The notes under the pieces: generated by a model
Told to the model about the DNA's origin: nothing
Seen by the model: the letters and a program-made list of their open reading frames with translations, nothing else
Databases searched by the model: none
Translations under genes and position numbers: made by a program
Part shown: positions 34,454 through 45,576 of the stretch, in pieces
Position numbering within the stretch: position 1 is the stretch's first letter
Layout of the letters: each line of letters opens with the position of its first letter
Source: Hyperoplus lanceolatus
Taxonomy: Eukaryota > Chordata > Actinopteri > Uranoscopiformes > Ammodytidae
Assembly: GCA_026929865.2 (NCBI GenBank)
Contig: CM049417.1
Span: 19,597,001-19,661,000, forward strand
DNA: 64,000 nt
Direction: 5' to 3'

Positions 34454-36641
34454 CAGTGTTTCCCCCAGGTTCACACAGCAGCGGGCTGCCACTGCTATAT
34501 TTTTCCCGCCGCTGCTATGAAAAAAATGTGCATATAAATTTAGGTTAAAAAAAATAAAAATAATAATAAAAAATGACGGTATGTCATATCCGCACGGTCA
34601 AACCTGCTCCCAACGGGTGGACACTCGCGCAGCTTACCGCTAGGAATGTCTGCTGAAAGTTCTACAGCTCTGGATTTTAAGCGATGAATTGATGAACTTG
34701 CATCAAAGAAAATATGTCAGTAAAGGGCTTTAAATAGGCCAATCTATGTAGCTAAATAGCATGCTAATATTGATGTTTGAATGTGTCAAGTGTCTAAGGA
34801 TGAATGCTAACATTATTTGGTTGAGTTATGTAGCTAACGTTAGCTAGCTACTGATAGCCCATCTCTTTTGTTTCCAGTGGTGGCTTTGCATTTCATTACC
34901 GATGTGAACTGTCATAAATAGTTTAGCGCCCCATACCCCCCACCTATAATTTGTACCCCCAAATGTTGAAACAAAACCTAGCCTGCCCTGTATGCAGGTT
35001 GTTTTACAATATATTCATAGGTATGTTTTTTTTTTTACTTTTTGGATTAAAAAGAAAGCATGTCGGTAAACTACATGTATGGCCCTTAGTGTGATTATCA
35101 GCCCTTTGGGAAAATGAGTTTAACACCCTTGATGTAATTGATATTTCTTATTCAAAAGACATCACTGCAGCACATATTCTTATAGTCCAGGTTGTGGCCC
35201 AAATAAATGATGTTCATAGCTTGACTGCTGTGCGTTAAAGGGCTGATGAATGCAATCTTAATAAGAGAATAAATCCAGGCGAACCAAAACATCTCAAAAA
35301 TAGCTTAGGGGCTAGGGTTAATAGGGTTAAACTTGTTTAAGAGTCAGCATCAATTATCCTATCTACAGTATAGTAATACACAAGACTCCTTGAATGGGAT
35401 TTAAGTGCATATTCTCCTCTCAAAGTGCACCAGATTCATGCATTCAAGTTTAAAAGGTACAAAAAAAAATCGTCCGAGGGGACCCCCCTAGAGCAGGGGT
35501 GTCAAACTAATTTTGGTTGGAGGGCCACATACAGCCTCTCTGATCTCAGGTGGGCCGGACTAGTAAAATAATGGCAAAATAACTCCAAATCCCTAACTTT
35601 GTTTTTCAGTAATATGCTTTATCACTCAGCCTACATTTGTAACCTACATTATCACGGATCACAAGGGATCTCTGTAGCCCCCAGGAAATGTCTTAGTAAA
35701 GGTTGCTGCTGGCCATGGGAATAGGAGGTGGGGCGCGCAGCGCCGCATCAAAAATTTTGGGGGTATTTTGCTCAAAGATGCCAATGTGCACTAATGAAAT
35801 AAACAACTGTTTATTTGAATACACAAATACAACAGGCACTGACCTTACAGTTGTCCAATTTGGTTTGCTATATGTACAGGGACACATTTTGTGCAAACAT
35901 GCAGACTGTACAAAATACAATTTAATAAAAGTGCAACTTCTACTGTTTTGATTTATTTTTAAATACAGAGGTTATTGGTTGTTTTGGAATTTGTATTTCC
36001 CAATTTAAAACATAAAAATAAAGCAGTATTGAAAATTAGGAAATAAATCTTGTAGGCCTACACTAGCATGCTCCTGCTCGTTTTGCGCTCACAGAGCCGC
36101 AGACACACCGCGCTTGCTAGTACATTAATTGTTCAGCACTAAAAATAAAAATAGCTTTATTTTTATTAAAAAGTAATAAAATAAAATGTACTAAAAATAA
36201 AAAGGAAGCTGGTTTAGCTTTTAAGCTTTGGTTTACTTCCGGGACTTTGCCCTAAAATTACAACCGTGTCACTGGAAAAAATGTTTTTTTCTGGTCCTAA
36301 TGCTTTTTTTTTTTTTTTTTTGGAAACATTAATAGCGGTAGAAGCAGGATTGCCAGGTTTGGCAGAGCCGGCGGGGGGATTTCCCATGTTGCTAAAATGT
36401 GCTTTTTTAATTAGGCTGCCCCCTAGCGGCAGGAGTGAGCATTTCGGTTATTTCTTTAAAAATTCATAACTACTCACAGGAATGGGCTAGAGACTTACTT
36501 TTTTTTGACATACTCAGAAATTTATGCTCTACAGGTCGCGGGCCTGATCAAATCATCTGGGCCGTATGTTTGACACCCCTGCCCTAGAGGGTTCGGGGGA
36601 CCACACCACCCCTGCTGAAAAAAATCCTGCGGGAAACACTG
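34454..36641. mobile_element. CAGTGTTTCCC element (family J), split by a hAT
   Basis: Starts CAGTGTTTCCCCCAGGTTC and ends GCGGGAAACACTG, with ATCAT on both sides (34449-34453, 36642-36646). The hAT at 35494-36581 lies inside it. The flanking interior (CTCTCAAAGTGCACCAGATT, AAGACTCCTTGAATGGGATT, AACAAGTTT or its reverse) matches 63754-64000 and part of 16215-16315. Ends are hAT-like, but the readable duplication is 5, not 8, bases. No transposase frame. Confidence 0.75.
35494..36581. mobile_element. hAT element, CAGGGGTGTC ends
   Basis: Starts CAGGGGTGTCAAACTAATTT and ends GTATGTTTGACACCCCTG. Perfect 8-base duplication CCCTAGAG (35486-35493, 36582-36589). 1088 bases. The interior has no transposase; short frames near 35700-35950 do not resemble hAT domains, so it is non-autonomous. 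The uninterrupted target is preserved in the family J copy at 63754-64000. Confidence 0.93.
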
Positions 36642-36894
36642 ATCATCCAAGGTTAACCTAAAAGACTCCACTTATCATCTCCAATACTTTCCCTTTGTGT
36701 TATTTGAAAAACATATCTTAAGCTTTTTCCAACTCATGAGGCTGTATTTGCATGAAATTAACCTCCGAAAAGGCATATTAAAGATGCGCCCTAAATCTGA
36801 CATGCCTTTGGAACAGCTTATGTACATTTGCATACCGTATGCCTCATGTGCAGGTGATAAAGCAGTATTAAGCCTGAATTACAGTATTTGATTT

Positions 36895-36897
<3 letters not shown>

Positions 36898-36943
<46 letters not shown>
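36898..36943. repeat. (TG)23 microsatellite
   Basis: Uninterrupted; the inverse (CA)n array lies at 37196-37274. Confidence 0.95.
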
Positions 36944-36944
<1 letters not shown>

Positions 36945-37195
36945 TGTCTGTGGGCATCTGTCTGTGTGTGAGTGTGTGCAATGAATATATATTCAGCCCT
37001 GCACCTGAATGTGTGCACACTGGAATCTGTATTAGCTACGTTGGCCTCCAGCAGGGCCAAAGAGAACAGTGTGTTATGCCTGACTGCCGTGTTACTCATG
37101 TGACCTCATGAAAGTACAAGTCCCTTCAAGCGGTATAATACATCATCTCAGCCGGGGTTGGCCCACAAACACATGCTCAGACGAGCGCACTCAAG

Positions 37196-37234
37196 CACAC
37201 ACACACACGCACATGCACGTACACACACACACAC

Positions 37235-37274
<40 letters not shown>
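37196..37274. repeat. (CA)n microsatellite, interrupted
   Basis: (CA)n with GCACATGCACGTAC interruption, inverted relative to 36898-36943. Confidence 0.93.
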
Positions 37275-37276
<2 letters not shown>

Positions 37277-38264
37277 TTCCTAGCCCTAAGACGATATATC
37301 AAATTTAAGAAGCATGGAAACACAATTATATCCGGTAGCCTGACCCTACGAAGTAGCAGGATGGATCGCTAATCAGTTAGGTCATACCACACATCCCAAA
37401 GGATGGCCTTCTCTAAACCCCATGGATATCAAAACCCATTGAAGTATCCTTGAACATGATAATTAACCTATAAAGGTACTGCAAGACCCCTACAGTACAG
37501 TATGCCTTAACCACAAAACAGATTAGATTAAAATCAATATTTATATATTCATTAATATAAATGAATACAATATAAATCTAATCTATTTTAACATTAGGAA
37601 CCATCATTTAACAAAACAGTACTTTACTATGATTTACAATTCATATTAGGCTATCCTTGATTCTAATAAAGACCACATTTTCCGCTTCTAAAAAGGTGAC
37701 TTTTCATTTCTTCTAAGCAGTTTTTAGGGAAAAGTTGTTTTGGCTGCTGAACTCATTGCTATTCTAATCCAGGTCGCATGTTGCTTGCCGCTGCGATTTC
37801 TGCTTCATCCAACACAGCTGACAGGTGTAGGGCACCCACGCACTCGCACATAAAAATGCGCTGCGACATCAGTTTAACAAGCGTTTTTTTTTAAGACTTA
37901 AAGAGAAGAAACGGCAGATTCAATTGAAATGTATAAATGTCTTAATGGCTCTTGAACAGGGCAGTCAAATGGCCGCTCCAGGAAACTTTATAGTGACAAT
38001 TTTGCTGCTGTCATTTACAATACTTCAGGTCTAAATTTGTTAGTCTAACTCGCTTGTCTGTGCTTAACTGTTTTTTCGCCTTGCCTTTCCCCACTGAAGG
38101 TACATTTGTCGGTGTCATCCTTAATTCAAATCACTTTGCCACCGGTGCCTGCGACAAATGGTCACAGATTTTCACAGTGATTGCCATGAGGGAAAGAGGC
38201 CATTGTCTGTGTGTTAGGCTCTGAGTGAGAGGAATCATTGCCCCTTTAACCCATTTAACCAGAG
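37275..38264. other. Noncoding; candidate conserved stretch 37860-38230
   Basis: 37860-38230 is repeat-free and complex in sequence (AAATGGCCGCTCCAGGAAAC, TCCTTAATTCAAATCACTTT). No coding frame. Texture of regulatory DNA only. Confidence 0.3.
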
Positions 38265-38940
38265 GGGGATTGTAACTAAGTCAATTCACTCAAGTACTGT
38301 ATTTAAGTATACGTCTGAGGCGCTAGTACTTTACTTGAATCTTTTGTTGTCATGCTACAGTTTTTTATAGTACTCCACAAGAGGGAAATGTTGCACTTTT
38401 TTACTCCATTAAATGTATCTGATAATCTACGGTAAGTAACTTTATAAATTAAGATTGTTGCACATTAAACGGAGAATTCATTACATATTGTATACTGCCT
38501 AATAAGTAAGCCTACTGGAGAACTCATTACATATTGTATACTACCTAATAAGTAAGCCTACTAGCACAGATGAAACATTAGTGGATTATTTCATAACAAG
38601 ACTGATACAATGTTATTTCCTAGTGAGGAATTTGAGGAGATACTATTTTTAAGGATTTACATTTTTAACCAAGCAAAACTTTTAAAACATTAAATAAATA
38701 CTTAAATCCACAAAAATAAAATGTATTATCAGTCCCATAAAACAATGGCTCAATCTCATCCAGCTACAAAGCATGTTAAGGAAGCATGAGTATAATAATA
38801 TATTAGTACAGTCACTTCTGCATACAGTTATTTAACTTTTAATACTTTAAGTAGATTTTCCTGATTATATTTTTACATTTTCAATGCAGAACATTTACTT
38901 GTACCAGAGTATTTCTTACAGTTTGTTATTTGTACTTTTT
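38265..38940. repeat. ACTT-rich dispersed repeat (family I), copy 2
   Basis: CACTCAAGTACTGTATTTAA, AGTACTTTACTTGAATC, CTCCATTAAATGTATCTGAT and TTACTTGTACCAGAGTATTT show the same ACTT-type repeat as 30550-30905. It contains a local duplication at 38471-38562. Confidence 0.6.
38471..38562. repeat. Two-unit 46-bp tandem duplication
   Basis: Units 38471-38516 and 38517-38562, both starting GGAGAA and ending AAGTAAGCCTACT, differ at two positions. A recent local duplication inside repeat I. Confidence 0.93.
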
Positions 38941-39337
38941 ATTCTTTCATTTATTTATTGTGTTTTTTAATTTTTCACACACAAAAAACAACAACAACAA
39001 GCATTCACACAAAAATGCATACAAATTGACATGAAAAATTCCACAGAAAACAAACAAAAAAAACAAGCAGCGACTAAATAACATAATGAACACAAATAAA
39101 CAGTTAAAAGAAAAACAAAAAAAAGGGGGGGGGTTCAGTTTTGGGCCAGGGTTGATAAATAATTGAAATAAGTTATAAAATATATTTGTTATTTGTACTT
39201 CTGAAGAATTTGTCCAACACTGCATTTAACACACTTGGGAATATACTGAAGCTGTTGGTAGATATAATAAATACAAGTGAGGGGCCTCACGTCCGGATAA
39301 CAAGATACTAGGATAGAAGTAAAAAGCCCTGCCATAA
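38941..39337. other. A-rich DNA, no gene
   Basis: A-rich and CAA-rich run (38980-39130), a G-run at 39124-39133, then ordinary AT-rich DNA. Confidence 0.5.
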
Positions 39338-39380
39338 CATGATCCAAAAATAGCACACTGCAAAACTTATTTCCTCGCAG

Positions 39381-39690
39381 GTGCATTTGATAAGTTCATT
39401 GGAAAACCCCTATGGACATGTATAGGACTGTTCTGTTCTGGGTTGGTTGCGTGGCTGGCCTCTGCCCCGGGAACACTAACTCGCAGCAAAACAAGCGCTC
39501 CAATTACTGCTGCACCCGCAAGTCCTTTGGGAGAAACCACACGCCCGCTCATCGATCTGACAAAACAACACAACCGCTACGCTGGTAGCAAAGGACATGA
39601 GCTGTACTTTTAAATATCCCATCCGAAACAAGAGTATAGTAATGATAAGGACGATGAGTTAGTACCACACGTTGATTTACTGAAATAAAG
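39381..39690 (+). CDS. Possible terminal exon of a small membrane protein
   Basis: What is seen: a plausible acceptor (TATTTCCTCGCAG ending at 39380) is followed by an open frame from 39383 to a TAA at 39611-39613, and an AATAAA signal at about 39681-39686. The 76 codons begin AFDKFIGKPLWTCIGLFCSG and continue into a hydrophobic stretch (LVAWLASAP), giving one likely membrane segment at about residues 9-28. A polar tail follows, ending RYAGSKGHELYF. The exon has no ATG, so upstream exons would be needed. One base carried from the previous exon would make the phase work. Local GC is near 50 percent, against about 38 percent around it. Against it: the frame was open by chance for a further 15 codons upstream, and a shorter open frame exists on the other strand. 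I recognise no family. Confidence 0.33.
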
Positions 39691-39774
39691 GTAAACATTT
39701 TAACTTATAGAAATCACCATGTAACTTTACCATTTGACTACTAACGTTAAAACAATGTATTTGTTTCCTCAGAA

Positions 39775-40155
39775 ATGTTTGACAAATTTACACATTTGGC
39801 ATTATCTAATTAATGATGTGTACATTTGTATTCCTTTAAACAACTTACAATGTAGATGTTGGATATAGCCAGAGTTCAAAGAATCCAAATTTTTTTACAG
39901 AACCAATTTGGGGTTTTGCTTTTTGTATTTTATAAATCAAAAAATACTATGTACAGGTCTAAAAAAGGTCTTTCTTCATGTTTTTCAGAACACAAAGTCT
40001 CATAAATCAGACAACTAACAACATATGAGCAAATCCTTGTGTAATAACTTTCGCAATAGTGCTAAGACTGATTATGGAAAGTTCAGTTGATTTAAGTGCT
40101 TAAGAAGTTGAGGTGTTTGGTTCAGCGTATTAAAAATGTTGAAATAATGGAAGTT
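39775..40155 (+). repeat. Dispersed repeat D copy
   Basis: AAAATACTATGTACAGGTCT, CTAACAACATATGAGCAAAT, AATAGTGCTAAGACTGATTA, GCTTAAGAAGTTGAGGTGTT and GTTGAAATAATGG. Near-complete copy in forward orientation. Confidence 0.7.
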
Positions 40156-40469
40156 GAATATTGTTGTATACAAACGCAAACAGACAAGGTTCCGTGTGTT
40201 CAGCCTTCCGCAATGTGCAAAGAGCCCCTCACCAGTCTGCAAATATATGCGTCATCAGTCTCAATGTGAAATTGTACTCAAACAGCAGAAAAGCAGCAGC
40301 AGCAGTAGATATTGCTGTACTCCAGAGGGCACCATTAGCCTCCTTTATAAATGTCATTAGGCTATAAAGAGCTTTCCAAGATATATATCAAACGATTACC
40401 CATCAGTCCAGTACAGTAGCCAACACACAGCATCAGTGGCGCTGGTCAAATTGACTGGTACGCTCTTAA

Positions 40470-40870
40470 ACCTGCAGTATAGAATTTTTGGATTTTTTTC
40501 ATAGCAGACTTGGCAGAAAATAATAATAATAATATCCATAGGTACAGTTAATTTAGTTCATAATAGCTGAATATTTGTTTTATATAGGTATATCTATTTT
40601 TTCCCTTAGAAAGGGTCTCTTTTATCTCCGTATTTCTCCATACGGGGGGCCCAGTCCTGTGCGCCGCCATGTTGGAAGCGTCATGGTTGGAATGTCATCA
40701 GTTCTACAGAAGCACAGAATGGAACAGTTGGCCAACACTGTGTCCATCGGAACTACCAGTTAGAATGTTCTTTAATAATTTCTGTTGCTCCTCTGAATGG
40801 GAGCCATAGATACAAACTGTTGTGATCTAGAATTGTACCTCTTGATGATGTCATATTACACACTGCACCT
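40470..40870. mobile_element. TTAA-flanked TIR element 2
   Basis: Starts ACCTGCAGTATAGAAT and ends ATTACACACTGCACCT, imperfect inverses. TTAA on both sides (40466-40469, 40871-40874). 401 bases, contains GCGCCGCCATGTTGGAAGC, no transposase. Confidence 0.75.
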
Positions 40871-40874
40871 TTAA

Positions 40875-41909
40875 CTATATTAATACTGGAAACACAGCTA
40901 GTGAAAAAAATGCATTTGCAGAACAACATTGGGCCGGGTTTTGAAAATGAAATTTAAACCCTATCTTGTTTACCAAGCTCATGCATCATTCCATATCAGA
41001 TAATACATGTCAGGCAGTGGAGAAAAGCAATTTGTGACAACCTGCGAATGAACAATAGATCATGTGCGGACGTGCATTCCTTTCTATATTTGTCCATCCA
41101 TACTAACAACATTTTAGTTGTTTGAACCATCTGATTGGATTGCTATGGATTGACATTATTAAATTGTGGATTGTTGTGGGAAAATTTGACATTTGGAGCA
41201 CTGGAAACTATATTTTGCTTGTGCTCCCTTTTATCAAATAATAAAAATGTAACAAAGTAATTTTTTTTTTTCACTGTGGGCTTACAAAATGTGGATCTTA
41301 CCCGTTTGGAATAATCAATGGGCGATTGCTGCCTCGGACCAGAGCGATGAAAGAAGAGAACTCCTCAGAATCTCCCTGTGTGGGGAGAAAGAGATAGAGA
41401 GAGAGGGGTCAGGATGTGTTCATGCTTCGGGGTGTTCGGGGCATTGTCAAGTTTTGCGTACACAATCACATATTGAGGTGTGTGTGCGCGTGTGTGTGTG
41501 TGCGTGTGTGTGTTTGTGTGTTTGTGTGTGCCTGTTTGTGTGGACAGACAAGCACCATGCAGTGTTATGTTATCAGCCCAGTCCCATTAGGTTTTGTAAA
41601 CATGCTTCATGTACTTTGAAGAGGTGATTTTCTGTTGTGCATAATGAGAGAGTGCTAAGAATAGACTCTCGCACACTGTCTTCAACCACATACTCAAAAG
41701 ACAGGATAGCAGGATGATTGGTTAATGTCTGCTTGTAAGTAATACTTTTTGACAGTGACTCATTCTCACACACACGTTCAGTTGTGTGCAAGATAGAATG
41801 AATATGCGCCGACATACGCGCTCACACTGATACGTGCAGTATACGCCAACCATACAGTGCGCATACATGGAGCCTTAATTGATTGTGTCAACTGCTGCAT
41901 ACACAAGTG

Positions 41910-41946
<37 letters not shown>

Positions 41947-43861
41947 AAACACACAATATAAACGGTCTCCCTTGTTTAACTTATACATTTCCAAGCTAGT
42001 TTCAAGAATGGAAAGAGAGCAGACGTATTAAATTGGGTCAATGATTGACAGATTTCTGCCTGTATGACAATGAAACTGATAATTGGACGTTGGACAAACA
42101 TAGCACACACACACTTCCTCTTCCATCTGGTGCACATGAAACATTGCTCATCTTCAAAGGGCTACAAATGTGAATCTAGCTTGACTTTTTATTTTTTTGC
42201 ATCTGTAATCACGCTTCCTTTATCTACTTGTTTTTTCTACTATGCCGAATCACTTGATATGCAAAAATCCCATGTTTACTTTTGAGATCAAAGTTTCTAT
42301 CCCCCCCTCCCCTTATCCATCTAGAAATGAACTCCTTTCATTATGCGAGCCAACACAGAGCAGCGGCTCCCCGCGCAACCCATTCCCAGGCATACTGATT
42401 AATTAGCTTGTATAATAAGCTTAATGAGTGAGAGAAACATAGCCATGGCCACCCAAAAAGCTTCGCTAATGGGCCCCTGTCTATAGCAATTAAAATGTCC
42501 ATAAATTTAACAATGGTGACTTGGAAGTCTAGAAAAAAAAGTAGGTGGTGCAGTAATCAATGAAGCACAATATGAGCCGGTGTTGTGCTAATGAAAACTG
42601 TTGCGTAAGTCATGTACTTGTATTGAATAATATGTTACCAAAAGTGCAAGAAAAAACTACTAGAAGACCGATAGCTAACGATGTTCGCATCCCTCACTAT
42701 GACAATTAGCTATAGCGCTGGTAGCAAGCTTAGTGCACTTAGACCTCAAATTAGAGTAGGGATGTGATGTAAGAGGCTGAAAGTATGTGAACGCTGCTTT
42801 GAGTGTAACAAGGAGCAGAATTACCCTCCCATCTTAGTATTATAGTCAGACTGCCAGTTATGTTAACTCTTCGGCCTGTGTTAGTGCATACTGTAAAGTG
42901 CATGAGTGAGGACTTGCAGTTGTGGACTTAACAGTTTCCATTAAAATGTGAGTCAAAGCGGACAGTGTCTCTGCTCTCTTGACATTTAGCATCAGCATTC
43001 ACGGCGGCGCTCCGGACATAAATCGCCCTGTTTATGACCTTCACCTCCGAAACAGTAACCAACAGAGACACCGGCTCAACTCATAAAACCCAGCAGAATG
43101 TTGAGGCGCAGGTGAAGATATTACTTATCCATATACGACTTCTAAAAGTGCCAGTCAAGTGGGAGCAGTTAGAGGAAGAAAAAATCCAATCCTCTTCCTT
43201 TTTTTCTCTTCTTTTTTTAATTGCTATGATTGGATGCTGAGAAAGTTCACACCGAGTCATAAACGGCCGGTCATTAACAAGACACTTTCCCTGCTGACAA
43301 AGTATAAAGAACTATGGTTGTATAAACAGCGAAAGGTGATGGACTGTGCTATGGAGGGTTCGTTCAATGTTTATTACAAGATCACTGTAAAACCAAGCTT
43401 CAAGTTGGTGACAAAAAAGTGGCAGTATAGAGTAACACTTTAGAAATGTCAACTAAACTTTCCAGTTACAACTTTACTATCGTATTGAATAATGTATATT
43501 CAAGTCATAGTCAAGGCACCACGTCAGGGGTCCACTGAATTTACTGTTTGAAAGTTATACTGTGACAGAAGAATACCTGAATGGAATGTCTAACACGTTA
43601 TTGCTGGCAAATTGCATGCATCATGATGCACCCTATACTTTTTTTTATGATTCAACCATAAAATATAATGCAATTTTACGTCAAGACTGGGTGATATGGC
43701 CAACATGAAACCCTGCATTAACTAATTTGACTGCTAGCAGCAGAAGAAAAAAAAACATGAAAACAATTATCACCTAATAGAGGTAATATTACCACTTGAG
43801 CATTGATTCAGAACTGTGCAATGTCCAATAATATACACAATACTTTTAGTAATCTAGTTGC
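40875..43861. other. Noncoding with two weak microsatellites and a candidate conserved stretch
   Basis: Imperfect (GT)n at 41478-41545 and (AC)n at 41912-41942. 42330-42500 carries ATACTGATTAATTAGCTTGT, AATAAGCTTAATGAGTGAG and AGCAATTAAAATGTCCATAA, dense homeodomain-type cores in repeat-free DNA. The remainder is unremarkable. Confidence 0.4.
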
Positions 43862-43865
43862 TTAA

Positions 43866-44172
43866 AGGCCTACTTCACCGGTTGGAATATGAAGGTGTAT
43901 GGAACTCGGAGATCCTATTTAGTATAAATGTGCAAAACAAAATGAAATCGGATCATCTTAGCCTGAGAAAAGGCAGAAAGAGTGTTTTATGGTCTCACTG
44001 TCTAACCCTACAGTTTCCTTCTTGTGACATCACAGTAAGGGTTAGGATTAACAGGACAGCTGGGCCAAGGGAAGACTAAGGGAAGACTGAGGGAAGAAAA
44101 ACCTCATTCATTGTATTATAATAGTTATTTTATAATGATAGAACGCTGGTTCCATATGGGTGAAGTATTCCT
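43866..44172. mobile_element. TTAA-flanked TIR element 3
   Basis: Starts AGGCCTACTTCACCGGTTGG and ends CCATATGGGTGAAGTATTCCT with TTAA outside (43862-43865, 44173-44176). 307 bases, non-coding. Confidence 0.85.
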
Positions 44173-44176
44173 TTAA

Positions 44177-44970
44177 TGCTATACTCCGTGTTCAGAAGCT
44201 ATTTGCTGACTTCTGTCTGTCTGCAGTTCAGTACTGTACGCTGTAGACAACATTTTAGAGTCGCTTTAGGACCGATCTTTATGCATTTATATGATTAAAG
44301 TTTGTGGATTGCTTAGTTTGTACAGCACATTTCAGTAAAACAGTTTGAATTATTAAAAAGGACAGGACTAGACTTTATCCGGCACTGCGACAGCATGGCA
44401 TGAAAAAAACAACGAGGGTCCCATCTGTTCAATCATTTATAAGCGAGAGATGAGGTGAATAACAACTCTCAAGACAGCAAATATCACATTACCTTAGCTA
44501 GACTGGCTTTACCTTCCTGCTTGTTTTAAAAAATGCAACTCAGCTCTACTTAGAATACTTAGAAGAAGTGACTGAAGAAATGTGATTGATCAGAATTGAA
44601 TAACACTACCGTATAATTTGAAAAACGGATAGCTAAATAATGACTGCCATTTCCAAATTGTTTCTGCAGTTCCAGTGGATTCAGCGTATGTCCCGGAATC
44701 CGAAGGTAATGAAACAATGTAATGCAAATGTGTCATTAGGCTTCGCAGCGCTCCCCTAACACACTAATTGCCACGCAGATTTGATAACGCTCTGTTTGTG
44801 TCTGCGTTGATTGCCAGCAGGTACGATGCTATTCACTTGTGCGAGCAAGAACATCACAGTCCCGCGTCTGACACCATTGTGTCAAAAACTCCGTGCTCAG
44901 CTCGTCAGCTCTGGTGCACTGTGCCCAAACAAGCCTGCTAGAAAAAAAATTGCATTTGAGAAGTCATCTG

Positions 44971-45017
<47 letters not shown>

Positions 45018-45408
45018 CTCCATTTCTCTGTCTCTCGATCTCTATCTCTTTCTCTCTCTCTCTGAACCAACAGCTGTCTCAGTGGCACAGGGAAGTTTCA
45101 CTGTCAGGCGTAGATGGAATTAGTAATATGGCACATCATGTGTCTGTTTGTTCGTCATGCAACCCCCAAAAAAAGATACACTATGGGTGGCAGAAGATTT
45201 GATGTCTTCGACACATTTCCATATGTTTGCAATAGGCAGCCTGATGTTGACGGGATATCACACTTGCTGTTTCAGCTGTCTCAGTGAGATGTTACGATCC
45301 AAACTCAAAAAAGGTATACTATTATATAAATCAATTCAAGAAGCAAAAACTTCCACTTATGATGAATGTGCATAGTTTGCATGAAAAAAAATGTATTGAT
45401 GCATTGGT
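44177..45408. other. Noncoding with (TC)n/(TATC)n array
   Basis: (TC)n running into (TATC)4 and imperfect TC at about 44974-45063. 44640-44820 looks like possible regulatory DNA (AATGCAAATGTGTCATTAGG). No gene. Confidence 0.45.
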
Positions 45409-45576
45409 TATAAAACCTAGCCTGGCACCGCCCGCCTACTTCCACTCGATTTTCATTTCTCTTCAGTAGTCAGTCTGGGTCCGCGGTATATTCGCGGGTT
45501 TTCTCCCTGGCAGATTTTTGGCTGTCCAATTAGCGAACAGAGGGAGTGACTGAGAACAATGATGTTGAGGTTTTGC

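Noticed and set aside
35703-35951. 82-codon frame inside the hAT at 35494-36581 as transposase
   Set aside because: No BED finger, RNase H-like or dimerisation motif; the opposite strand is open too.
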